A DNA stretch of 28,401 bases from Polyangiaceae bacterium (lineage in GTDB: Bacteria; Myxococcota; Polyangia; Polyangiales; Polyangiaceae): contig JAICTU010000043.1 of NCBI GenBank assembly GCA_025936205.1, forward strand, positions 1 through 28,401. Direction: 5' to 3'. A program made the position numbers and the translations under genes. Positions 7,957 to 15,416 of this stretch are shown here, in pieces. The first letter of the stretch is position 1. Each line of letters opens with the position of its first letter. The notes below the pieces were generated by a model, which was given only the letters and a program-made list of their open reading frames with translations, was not told where the DNA came from and made no database searches.

Positions 7957-8118
7957 TCACTCTCCCAGCAGCTGGCTGTGTCACTCTCCCAGCAGCTGGC
8001 TGTGTCACTCTCCCAGCAGCTGGCTGTGTCACTCTCCCAGCAGCTGGCTGTGTCACTCTTCCAGCAGCTGGCTCTGTCACTCTTCCAGCAGCTGGCTCTG
8101 TCACTCTTCCAGCAGCTG
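7957..8118. repeat. 24-bp tandem repeat array seeded from the hydrolase 3' end
   Basis: Six full 24-nt units lie at 7957-8100 and a partial 18-nt seventh at 8101-8118. Units 1-4 are identical to each other (ending GCTGTG); units 5-6 are identical and differ from 1-4 at two positions. On the minus strand the partial seventh unit is the last five codons plus TGA of the hydrolase gene. Each further copy repeats them in frame, giving seven in-frame TGA stops 24 nt apart. Every unit holds the near-palindrome CCAGCAGCTGG. The array fills much of the leader of ilvE. It is not CRISPR: there are no spacers. Confidence 0.95.
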
Positions 8119-9231
8119 GAATTTGACGAGCGTGTCCATCATCCGCCAGAACTGGGGACGGCCAAAATCGGCTCCGCTCGTCAGCCAATCGACGTGGCGC
8201 GAGGGGCGGAATTCATCGTGAAAATGGCCGAGTACGTCCAGGTGATCGGCGGCTCCGCACCAGAGCAAGCGGTCCCAGACCATGCTCAAGGTCGGCACCA
8301 CACCGTCCGACGTGCGCTCATTGACGTCCGAGCCGAGCGCGCGCGAGAGCCGATCCCGGACGTCGCTGGAGAGCGTGGCGTACCCGTAGCGCTGGTGTTG
8401 TTGCGCCGTGAAACGATGGATGGTCGAGTACAGCGCGGCGCTGAACGCGTTGTAGGGGGAGCGGATGCGGCGGGTCAACTCTGCCGTGCCCGGCGTCGCC
8501 GCGCCCGTGACGATCGAACCGTAGCGGACGGCGCTGCGGTCCTCGGTCGCGGCATTGAACAGGTCCATGGCCTCGGGCGTGGTCTGGATCAAGGCGCCCT
8601 GATCCAGCCGGATCTTGTTCAGATAGGTCTGGATGGCGCTCCGGCCATCGTGATCGACGAAACGCAGCAGTACGTCCGTTGCGCGGCTGATCAGCCGCAG
8701 ATCGCCGCCGAAGATCTGGTCCATGCTGCCGAGTCCGGCCAGCACCCGTGAAAAGATCGCGAGGGACGGTTCACTCAGCGAGAGCGAGACGACCGTCAGC
8801 AGGCTCAGCGCGTAGAGTACTCGCGCGCCCGCCACGCTGGTGAAATAGGTCGCGAGTGGTGTGCCGTAGTGGGGCGCGTTCAGCGAGACGGCGGAGGCCA
8901 CGCGTTCGGTCCAGCGCAACTCCTCGGCGTCCACTCGCAAGTTGCGCGTGGAGGACAGCACGAGCCGCACGTCGATGCCGCCGGTCGAATGCCCCACGAG
9001 ATGGATCGGACCTGGACCCGCGCTGCGGTGCACCGCGCGAGCGAGCAGGCGGGCGCGGTGGCGCAGGCTCGCCGTGGGCGGCGGGGCGACGACCTGGACG
9101 CTGACGAGAACTCCAGCGTCCGCGTAGCGGCGCTCGATCGCGCTGCGCACGTGACCGAAGTAGTCGTACCCCGCCAGGTTGGCGAAGCCGAACATGCCGG
9201 GAATGAGATAAACGTTATGGACGTCGCTCAC
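8101..9231 (-). CDS. Lipase/esterase-like alpha/beta hydrolase
   Basis: 376-aa alpha/beta-hydrolase resembling triacylglycerol lipases. An oxyanion-type segment VYLIPGMFGFANLAGYDYF (7-25) precedes the nucleophile elbow GHSTGG at 80-85 (Ser 82). NAPHYGTPLA (118-127) is the typical strand after the elbow. Asp 309 in TSDGVVPTLS is a likely acid, and His 330 or His 337 in ADHLDVLGHFHDE the likely base. A hydrophobic stretch at about 138-165 could be a lid or membrane-contact helix. No signal peptide is visible, so it is probably cytoplasmic or exported by another route. The start GTG 9231 lies just after a 15-bp repeat array, and no strong ribosome site is seen. The stop codon is itself copied in the downstream 24-bp array. 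The substrate is unknown. Confidence 0.85.
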   Translation of the reverse strand: MSDVHNVYLIPGMFGFANLAGYDYFGHVRSAIERRYADAGVLVSVQVVAPPPTASLRHRARLLARAVHRSAGPGPIHLVGHSTGGIDVRLVLSSTRNLRVDAEELRWTERVASAVSLNAPHYGTPLATYFTSVAGARVLYALSLLTVVSLSLSEPSLAIFSRVLAGLGSMDQIFGGDLRLISRATDVLLRFVDHDGRSAIQTYLNKIRLDQGALIQTTPEAMDLFNAATEDRSAVRYGSIVTGAATPGTAELTRRIRSPYNAFSAALYSTIHRFTAQQHQRYGYATLSSDVRDRLSRALGSDVNERTSDGVVPTLSMVWDRLLWCGAADHLDVLGHFHDEFRPSRHVDWLTSGADFGRPQFWRMMDTLVKFQLLEE

Positions 9232-9234
9232 GTA

Positions 9235-9308
9235 GCGAATGTCATCGCAGCGAATGTCATCTGAGCGAATATCGCAGAGCGAATGTCATCGCAGCAAATA
9301 TCACTGCA
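9235..9308. repeat. Imperfect 15-bp tandem repeat overlapping a gene's stop codon
   Basis: Five head-to-tail units of GCGAATGTCATCGCA type lie at 9235-9249, 9250-9264, 9265-9278 (14 nt), 9279-9293 and 9294-9308 (the most diverged). Units 1 and 4 are identical. The last unit contains the TGA stop (9303-9301, minus strand) of the 360-aa lipoprotein gene, and the first ends against the GTG start of the hydrolase. The array therefore makes up the whole intergenic space. Confidence 0.85.
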
Positions 9309-10383
9309 CGCGTACGAGCGCGGTGGTCTCGAAGTCGAAGCGCACCGTCGTTTCGAGGCTCAGGCCATAGCCAGGACTCTCGGGGTGGGCTTCTTCCGGC
9401 GCCGTCTCTGGCTGAACCACCTCACGCACTCGATGCACGGACAGGCGCACGGGGCTGCCAGCAGCAGCGCTCGTCGGATCGGCGCGCAGCTGCCCGGTCA
9501 AAGTCCCCGGCACCGTACCGGCACCGTCTTCGTCCGGGAACGCGCAGGCCAGGCTGTGCTCGGCGTCGGCGAGCTCGACGTAGATGCGATCCCCCGCGCT
9601 GCCCACGCTCCAGGTGATGTCCAGGGGTTGCCCGGCGGTCAGTGAAAGCGGCGCCGCCTGGCGCGAGGACTGCTGGGGAAATTGCGGGGGAAGAGGTGCC
9701 CCGACGGTGTCGAGCGCCGGATCCGTTGCGACCACGCCAGCGGCCGCTGGAGCAGGCCGCTCCAACGGCTGTCCTCCCACCGTCACGTCCGCGAGCGCGA
9801 GCGGCGCGCGACCCACGATGCGGATCGGAGGAATGCTGCTCGAGCCGGTGGCGAGGATGGCGTAACTCTCGTCCGGCGGCAGGGGCTCCGCCGACTGATC
9901 GGGCGTGGTGTAGACGACGCCGGAAGCACTGCCCGAGGGCGGGAATGAATTCAGCGCCAGCCGCGTGAGCATGTCACCGGCCCGGATGCTCACGTCACCC
10001 GCTTCCAACAGCTCGAGAGGTTCCCGCAGCGAATAGCGCAAACCATTCGTGGCGCCCGCCGATCGTCGGCGAGCGCTGGCGGCAGCGTCCGCAGCGACCA
10101 GATCCACGCAGCCCGCGTGCTCCGGAAGCTGTGCGCGCAGCCCGGCCGCCCCGAGCGTGTCGTGCACGTCGGCGTCCGACGGCAGAATCACGAACTGGGC
10201 CATCGCGCTCGCGCTCGGTGCGTCGCTGTGGCCTGCCTCCTCGAGCCGTTCGATCGAGAGCACCGCCTCGAGGCTGGCGCTGCCGTCTGCACGCGTGGCA
10301 TCGGCCGCACCGCACGCGGAGAGCAGTAACAGGCTCAACCCAGTCGAAGTAGCTGAGCTCCAAGAACCCGGGGCGCGCGGCAT
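9301..10383 (-). CDS. Hypothetical secreted lipoprotein
   Basis: 360 aa from ATG 10383. I do not recognise a family. The N-terminus has basic residues, a Leu-rich signal core and a lipobox LSAC with Cys 24, so an envelope lipoprotein is likely. The mature part alternates beta-like hydrophobic strands with Pro/Ala/Ser-rich linkers (for example about 205-240). The final 110 residues (LDITWSVGSAGDRIYVEL onward, ending with paired beta strands) look like a C-terminal beta-sandwich. There are few Cys. It lies between the outer-membrane-like lipoprotein gene upstream and the hydrolase downstream on the same strand. The upstream hairpin at 10447-10471 suggests it has its own promoter in the 93-nt gap. 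Confidence 0.75.
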   Translation of the reverse strand: MPRAPGSWSSATSTGLSLLLLSACGAADATRADGSASLEAVLSIERLEEAGHSDAPSASAMAQFVILPSDADVHDTLGAAGLRAQLPEHAGCVDLVAADAAASARRRSAGATNGLRYSLREPLELLEAGDVSIRAGDMLTRLALNSFPPSGSASGVVYTTPDQSAEPLPPDESYAILATGSSSIPPIRIVGRAPLALADVTVGGQPLERPAPAAAGVVATDPALDTVGAPLPPQFPQQSSRQAAPLSLTAGQPLDITWSVGSAGDRIYVELADAEHSLACAFPDEDGAGTVPGTLTGQLRADPTSAAAGSPVRLSVHRVREVVQPETAPEEAHPESPGYGLSLETTVRFDFETTALVRVQ

Positions 10384-10446
10384 GACCCCGTCAGTCTACG
10401 TCTGGTGCAAACGCCGAGCAAGCTTCACGGAGGCCCGTCCAGCGAC

Positions 10447-10471
10447 CAAAATAGCTGCCGGCAAGCCGGCA
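10447..10471 (-). terminator. Likely intrinsic terminator after the beta-barrel-like lipoprotein gene
   Basis: TGCCGGC (10456-10462) and GCCGGCA (10465-10471) form a perfect inverted repeat with a 2-nt centre, starting 5 nt past the TGA of the gene ending at 10477. Read in the direction of transcription (minus), it is followed by GCTATTTTG, a short T-run. This is one of the few hairpins here with a T-tract. Confidence 0.5.
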
Positions 10472-10476
10472 ATATT

Positions 10477-11397
10477 TCAAAACTTTCCGACGATCGCGCC
10501 GCTCGGAGAGAAAGTCCAGCCGGACGCCTCCGAAGCGCCGAAATGGAGTTGATCCGCGCTGTCGCTGGGAGTCAGTTCGCCGCTCACGTGGTGGTAGGCC
10601 GTCGCCAACTCGAAGCGCAGCCAGAGCGGCGGGATGCCCAGCGAAAAACCCGCCACCAGCCCGCCCCAGAAGTGGTTGCCCGATAAGTCGAGCTGCGCCG
10701 AGGCCGGTGCCGATGGGTTCAGCTCCAGGCTGCCACTCAGGTGCTCGAACCCGAGCCGCGGTCCAAACCAGACGTCGCCAAAGCCTTCCAGCAATCGGTA
10801 CCCGAACAACACGGGCACATCGGCCCCGAACCCGCCAGCGCTCGGCTCGAACTCGGCCTGCGAGCTGCCAGGTGTCCCCGCCGTGGACACAGACTCCGGC
10901 GGGTTTCGGTCGGGCCGAAGCAGGATCCCGCTCGCACCCAGTCCGACGCTGAGCGCCCAGTCCTCGCTGAGGTCCCAGGCATGGCGACCGTCGAGCCGCA
11001 GGCTGCGTCCGGTGTAAGTCAGGCCCGCCTCGTTATTTCCAGCGAGCCCCGCCCGCGCCGAGACCCAGGGGCTCGCGCCAGGGGCGATCAGCGCCTGCGC
11101 CAGCACGCCCTCCGCATACGCCTTTGCCGTAGCGGGATCACTGAGCGGCTGGCTCGCGGCCGCCTGGCCGTTGTCGATCGCGGTGTTCACCCCGCTGGAG
11201 CCAAAATGGCCGCTCACGCCCGCGCCGATGCTCACGGTGTCGACGGGCAGAGTCTGAGCGGGATGCAGCAGTGCCGCTCCGCCGCCGCACCCGAGCAAGC
11301 CGGCGCTGACTGCGACAGGGCCGCCGAGGATGCGGCACCACGGCACGGCCCCCCAGAGCCGGGCGAGCCACGCCCTCGCGACGGCGCCGCTGGACAT
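10477..11397 (-). CDS. Putative outer-membrane beta-barrel-like lipoprotein
   Basis: 306 aa from ATG 11397 (GGGG a few bases upstream; a TTG four codons earlier is the alternative). A long N-region with Arg and Trp leads to a hydrophobic stretch and lipobox LLGC with Cys at about 37, followed by a Gly run. The mature protein alternates amphipathic strands rich in Gly and aromatics (for example ALSVGLGASGILL, DVWFGPRLGFEHLSGSL, WLRFELATAYHHVSGEL). It ends in Phe (AIVGKF), typical of outer-membrane barrels recognised by BAM. Combining a lipobox with a barrel-like C-terminus is unusual, so the N-terminus may instead be an ordinary signal peptide. No family recognised. Divergent from the Cys-rich lipoprotein gene at 11536. 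Confidence 0.72.
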   Translation of the reverse strand: MSSGAVARAWLARLWGAVPWCRILGGPVAVSAGLLGCGGGAALLHPAQTLPVDTVSIGAGVSGHFGSSGVNTAIDNGQAAASQPLSDPATAKAYAEGVLAQALIAPGASPWVSARAGLAGNNEAGLTYTGRSLRLDGRHAWDLSEDWALSVGLGASGILLRPDRNPPESVSTAGTPGSSQAEFEPSAGGFGADVPVLFGYRLLEGFGDVWFGPRLGFEHLSGSLELNPSAPASAQLDLSGNHFWGGLVAGFSLGIPPLWLRFELATAYHHVSGELTPSDSADQLHFGASEASGWTFSPSGAIVGKF

Positions 11398-11535
11398 GCC
11401 CCGCTGCAATAGAGAACGCGGCTCGCCAAGTCAACTCTCGGAGTGCGGCATGCCCCCGCGGAAAGCGCGTGATTGTGCGGGGGCGAACTGCCCGTGGCAT
11501 TGCAACCGGCGGGATGCGCCAGTAAGTACCCCGCT

Positions 11536-12099
11536 GTGCAGCGTCGCTCCTCTCGCGGTTGGGTCCACCGCAGCCTGTCTCTGCTAGCGGCCTCCGTACT
11601 CTGGGCGTGCCAGCCCGAGATCGGAGACTCCTGCTCCAACGCCAGCGATTGCTCGCAGCAAGGTGAGCGCACTTGCGACATCACGCTGCCGGACGGCTAC
11701 TGCACCAAGTTTGGCTGCAGCGCGGACAGCTGCCCTTCGGAAGCGGTGTGCATCGGTTACCAGACGGTGGTCTCCATCGCTCCGGAGTGCGCCAGCTTGC
11801 AGGCACGCCCGCGCCTGCAGCGCGCGGTCTGCATGCGCAGCTGCAAGAAAGACAATGACTGCCGCTCCGGCTACGAGTGCGTGGACCTGGGGCAACCCAA
11901 TCCGTGGGGCGCGCTGGTGATCGACCGCAAGGGCTCCGGCAAGGTGTGCACGCTCGCCGCACCGCCGGCTCCAGTCGGCGAGACGGGTGTGTGCGAGTCG
12001 AAGCCGGCGCCCGTCACCGAGGTGCTGCCCTCCGAGCCGATGATGTCGGAGTCGCCGCTGGATGCCGGCGCGGACGCGGCCGCCGCCTCCACGCCCTAA
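11536..12099 (+). CDS. Cys-rich putative lipoprotein
   Basis: 187 aa from GTG 11536. This start places basic residues (QRRSSRGWVHR), a Leu/Ala core and a lipobox LWAC (Cys 25) in correct order; an in-frame TTG at 11473 would add an unlikely leader. The mature part holds about 15 Cys in the first 120 residues, spaced like the small disulfide modules common in myxobacterial surface lipoproteins (repeated C-x3-6-D-C and C-x3-C patterns, such as SCSNASDC and CKKDNDC). The last 40 residues are a Pro/Ala/Ser/Asp-rich tail without Cys. No enzyme motif is present. Function unknown; binding or adhesion at the cell surface is possible but not shown. Confidence 0.75.
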   Translation: MQRRSSRGWVHRSLSLLAASVLWACQPEIGDSCSNASDCSQQGERTCDITLPDGYCTKFGCSADSCPSEAVCIGYQTVVSIAPECASLQARPRLQRAVCMRSCKKDNDCRSGYECVDLGQPNPWGALVIDRKGSGKVCTLAAPPAPVGETGVCESKPAPVTEVLPSEPMMSESPLDAGADAAAASTP

Positions 12100-12152
12100 T
12101 CTCCGGAGTGAAACCGAGCTAGCGGACCACCAGCGGGGGGCTCGAACCTGCC

Positions 12153-13214
12153 ATGTACGTCTGGTCTCCGCTGCCGCGCAGCCTCGCTGCAACCTTTCGC
12201 GACGCCCAAAACTCGAAGCCGCGCGTACGCCAATCGGCGATCGCCGATCTCGTACGCTGGGCAAGTGGTGACGAACGCGAGCGCTGTATCCGCGAGCTCG
12301 AAACCTTGCTCGGTGCCGACCCTGATCTAGAGGTGCGCGCAGCGGCCGCGATCGCCCTGGCTGATGCGGAAGCCACGGAGAGCTTGGCGCCGCTGGTGGC
12401 GGCGACGCAGCACGGTGCAGCACGTGTCCGGCAGATGGCGCTGGTGGCGCTGGGAGAGATCGCACGCCCGGGCGAGCCGCGCGCGCTCGCGGCCGTGCGC
12501 GCGGGGCTGGACAGTGACTTGCCCGCGCTGCGCTTTCAGGCCCTGGTCGCTGCGCATCGTCTGTTCGACGAGGCGGCGCTGCAGCCCGAGTTGCGGCGCG
12601 CGCTCGACGATGCCGAAGGCAAGGTGCGTTACGTGGCGTGCCGCATCATCGAGGAGCGCTACTTCGGCGCGGCTGAGGCGGGGGCTCCCGCTACGCTGCT
12701 CGGCGCGTTGGGCGAATTGCTGGGAGATGCGGATCCGGCCGTGGCACTTGCTGCGTCGATCCCGCTCGCGCGCTCCGGGTCCGAGAGCGCGCGCGCCGTG
12801 CTCGTCGCCGCGCTGAATCGCTCTCCGGCGACGGCACAGGTCGAGGACGAACAAGCCGCGATCGAGCTGTGCGCGGAGCTCGGGCTCGAGGCGGCGCGAC
12901 CCGGGCTCGCCGCGCGCGCCTGGGGCGGCTGGCTCGGTAGCGCCAGTCCTCTGGCGTTTCAGGCGCGTGTCGCACTGGCCCGGCTGGGGGATGAGCGAGC
13001 GCGTGATCAGATCTTGCGCGGCCTTTCCTCCTGGAGCCGTGAGACCCGCACCCGCGCCGTCGCCGCGGCGGGTCAAGCGCGGCTCGAAGCAGCGCGCGCG
13101 CGCTTGCTGCAAATGCGCGGAGACGAACGTCAAGCCGATCCCGAATCGGTGAGCGAGGCGTTGCGGGCGCTGGATTCTGTCCCGCTGCCAGCGCCCGCCA
13201 AAAGCCGCTTGTGA
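12153..13214 (+). CDS. HEAT-repeat protein
   Basis: 353 aa, almost entirely helical hairpin repeats of the HEAT / PBS-lyase type. About eight to nine units of 30-35 residues are visible, with conserved Arg-Ala-Ala and Ala-Leu-Gly positions (EVRAAAAIALADA, RVRQMALVALGEIA, ALRFQALVAAHRL, KVRYVACRIIEE, AVALAASIPLAR, AFQARVALARLGD, ETRTRAVAAAGQA). Such proteins are scaffolds for protein contacts; no catalytic motif is present, and the bilin-lyase role of some relatives is not implied. No signal peptide, so cytoplasmic. ATG 12153 has a GGGGGG run about 12 nt upstream. It precedes lpdA by 30 nt in the same direction, so co-transcription is likely. Confidence 0.85.
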   Translation: MYVWSPLPRSLAATFRDAQNSKPRVRQSAIADLVRWASGDERERCIRELETLLGADPDLEVRAAAAIALADAEATESLAPLVAATQHGAARVRQMALVALGEIARPGEPRALAAVRAGLDSDLPALRFQALVAAHRLFDEAALQPELRRALDDAEGKVRYVACRIIEERYFGAAEAGAPATLLGALGELLGDADPAVALAASIPLARSGSESARAVLVAALNRSPATAQVEDEQAAIELCAELGLEAARPGLAARAWGGWLGSASPLAFQARVALARLGDERARDQILRGLSSWSRETRTRAVAAAGQARLEAARARLLQMRGDERQADPESVSEALRALDSVPLPAPAKSRL

Positions 13215-13244
13215 GCCGCGCGAGCGGGTACTAAACGAGCTGCC

Positions 13245-14651
13245 ATGTCGACAGAGTTTGATGCGATCGTGCTCGGTGGTGGTCCGGGGGGATATCCGTG
13301 TGCCATTCGTCTCGGCCAGCTCGGGCAGGCGGTCGCCTGCGTGGAAGAAGAGGAAGACGGCGGCGTTTGCTTGAACTGGGGATGTATCCCCTCCAAGGCG
13401 CTGATCAGCAACGCGCACCTCTATCACAAGGCACAAACGGCCGCGGAGGTCGGGCTCAGCTTCGGTGACATCAAGCTCGACGTGAGCAAGATGCAGGTCT
13501 GGAAAGACGGCATCGTCAAGAAGCTCACCTCCGGCGTGCGCGGCCTGCTCAAGAGCAACGGCGCCACCGTGGTCGAAGGCCGGGGGCGGCTGATCGACGC
13601 ACGCACGGTCGAGGTGACCGGCAAGAACGGTAAGCAGACCCTGACCGCCAAGAAGGGTATCGTGATCGCCACGGGTTCGGCCACGATCCAGGTGCCGGGC
13701 TTCGAGTTCGACGGCAAGCGCATCATCGGCGCGCGCCAGGCCGTGAGCCTGCAGGCGGTCCCCAAGCGGCTGCTGGTGGTCGGTGGCGGGGTGATCGGGC
13801 TGGAGCTCGGCATGGTGTATCAGGCGTTCGGCGCCGAGCTCACGGTGGTGGAGCTGACGCCCAGCCTGCTGCCGGGCACGGACCCTGAAGCCGTGAAGGT
13901 GGTCGAGCGCACGCTGAAGAAGCGCGGCGCCAAGATCTACACGGAGACGCGCGCGGAGGGCTTCGAGGTCGCAGCCAATGGCGCCGTGCGTGTTAAGCTC
14001 AAGACCAAGACGCAGGACGAGGTCGTCGAGTGCGATCAGGTCCTGGTCGCCGTGGGGATGAAGCCGCGCTCGCGCGACATCGGTCTCGAGGCGCTCGGCG
14101 TACAGATCGATCCGCGGGGCTTCGTGCTCACCAATGACGTGTGCCAGACCAACGTGCCGGGCATCTACGCCATCGGTGACGTCAGCGGCGCGCCGATGCT
14201 GGCGCACAAGGCCAGCAAAGAGGGAGAGATCTGCGCCGAGGTGATCGCGGGACACAAGGCCGGTAAAGACTGGACGAGCATCCCCGGCATCATCTTCACC
14301 GATCCGGAGATCGCCACGGCGGGGCTGAGCGAGGTGGACGCCGCCAAGCAGGGCTACAAGGTCAAGCTGGGTAAGTTCCCGTTCTCGGCGCTCGGCCGTG
14401 CCATGAGCATCCGCGAGACCGAGGGCTTCGTGAAAGTCATCATGGACGCGGAGACGAAGCGCGTGCTCGGCGTCACGGTGGTGGGGCCTTCCGCCAGCGA
14501 TCTGATCAGCGAAGCGATGCTCGCCGTGGAGATGACCGCCTCGGCGGAAGACCTGGCCCTGACGGTTCACCCACATCCCACGCTGGGCGAGGCGATGATG
14601 GAAGCCGGTGCCGCGGCTCTCGGTCAGGCGATCCACATTGCGAATCGCTGA
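13245..14651 (+). CDS. lpdA: Dihydrolipoyl dehydrogenase (E3)
   Basis: 468-aa FAD flavoenzyme that reoxidises lipoamide in the pyruvate, 2-oxoglutarate or branched-chain dehydrogenase complexes or the glycine cleavage system. The FAD site is GGGPGG at 11-16, the redox disulfide CLNWGC at Cys 42 and Cys 47, the NAD site VVGGGVIGLELG near residues 180-192, the second FAD motif IYAIGDVSGAPMLAHKA, and the C-terminal catalytic His-Glu in HPHPTLGE (family HAHPTLSE). Length is standard. No E1 or E2 genes are in the window, so which complex it serves cannot be said. It lies between a HEAT protein and pspA, 20 nt before the latter. Confidence 0.97.
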   Translation: MSTEFDAIVLGGGPGGYPCAIRLGQLGQAVACVEEEEDGGVCLNWGCIPSKALISNAHLYHKAQTAAEVGLSFGDIKLDVSKMQVWKDGIVKKLTSGVRGLLKSNGATVVEGRGRLIDARTVEVTGKNGKQTLTAKKGIVIATGSATIQVPGFEFDGKRIIGARQAVSLQAVPKRLLVVGGGVIGLELGMVYQAFGAELTVVELTPSLLPGTDPEAVKVVERTLKKRGAKIYTETRAEGFEVAANGAVRVKLKTKTQDEVVECDQVLVAVGMKPRSRDIGLEALGVQIDPRGFVLTNDVCQTNVPGIYAIGDVSGAPMLAHKASKEGEICAEVIAGHKAGKDWTSIPGIIFTDPEIATAGLSEVDAAKQGYKVKLGKFPFSALGRAMSIRETEGFVKVIMDAETKRVLGVTVVGPSASDLISEAMLAVEMTASAEDLALTVHPHPTLGEAMMEAGAAALGQAIHIANR

Positions 14652-14671
14652 TCCGGACGTACGCTAGGCCC

Positions 14672-15394
14672 ATGGGAATTTTCGAGCGCATGGGCCGGGT
14701 GGCCTCGTCCAATTTCAATGCCCTGCTGGACCGAGCGGACTCGCCGGAAAAGTCGCTGGAGCTGACCCTGCACGAGATGCGGGAGCAGCTGCGTGCTGCG
14801 CGCCGCGAGGTGGTGCGCGGCGTCGCGGCCGAGAAGCAGCTGGGCAACAAGGTGAGCGAGATCGCCGCCGACGTGGCGCGCTGGGAAGAGCGAGCGGAGC
14901 TAGCGGTGCGCCATGGGAAAGACGATCTCGCGCGCGCCGCGCTCGCCCACAAGCGGCGGCTCGGCGCCGAGCGCGACCGCACCGAGGCTCTGCGTATCCA
15001 GCAGCGGCAAAACGCGCTGGAGATGAAGGCGGAGTTCGAGCGCATGGAGCGCAAGCTGGAGGACTTCTCCGCCCGCCGCGGCACGCTCGCTGTGCTGGCC
15101 AAGCAAGCTGCAGCGGGAGGGGGACCCGAAGGTCTCGCCGGCGGGGCGGGGGAGACGCTCTCCGCCTGGCAGGAGATGGAGGACCGCCTCGATAACATCG
15201 ATACGATCTTCGAGGCGCAGCGCGAGGTGGACGCCGAGCTGGCGCGCGGCGGACGTCCGGGCGGCATGAGCCCGGCCGAGGTCGAGGCGGAGTTCCAGCG
15301 GCTGGAGCAGGGAAGCGCGCCCTCGCCTCCGTCGGCCCCCGCCGATGATCTCGATCAGGAGCTCACGGCGCTGAAGCGCAAGTACCGCGTCTAG
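14672..15394 (+). CDS. pspA: PspA/IM30 (ESCRT-III-like) family protein
   Basis: 240 aa. It begins MGIFERMGRVASSNFNALLD, the amphipathic membrane-binding helix 0 of the family, followed by EDPEK-like DSPEKSLELTLHEM and long Ala/Arg/Glu-rich coiled-coil helices to about residue 145. PspA proteins assemble on stressed inner membranes and help keep the proton barrier. Unlike E. coli PspA, it has a Gly/Ala linker (about 148-160) and a C-terminal extension with Pro/Ser spacer ending in a last helix DLDQELTALKRKYRV, closer to actinobacterial and Vipp1-like lengths. It starts 20 nt after lpdA and ends 22 nt before the convergent FlhB-like gene. No pspF/B/C genes are adjacent. Confidence 0.9.
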   Translation: MGIFERMGRVASSNFNALLDRADSPEKSLELTLHEMREQLRAARREVVRGVAAEKQLGNKVSEIAADVARWEERAELAVRHGKDDLARAALAHKRRLGAERDRTEALRIQQRQNALEMKAEFERMERKLEDFSARRGTLAVLAKQAAAGGGPEGLAGGAGETLSAWQEMEDRLDNIDTIFEAQREVDAELARGGRPGGMSPAEVEAEFQRLEQGSAPSPPSAPADDLDQELTALKRKYRV

Positions 15395-15416
15395 TTCACC
15401 GCTGCCGAGCCGCTGG

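Noticed and set aside
7957..8118. CRISPR array
   Set aside because: Units are directly adjacent with no spacers, and they derive from the neighbouring gene end.
7707..8126. Plus- and minus-strand frames through the 24-bp array giving periodic peptides such as TLPAAGCV
   Set aside because: The peptide periodicity only reflects the DNA repeat; no start site or flanking domain supports a protein.
12327..14636. Very long minus-strand frame (769 codons) opposite the HEAT and lpdA genes
   Set aside because: His/Arg/Asp-rich translation without domains; the plus strand encodes a textbook dihydrolipoyl dehydrogenase and HEAT repeats.
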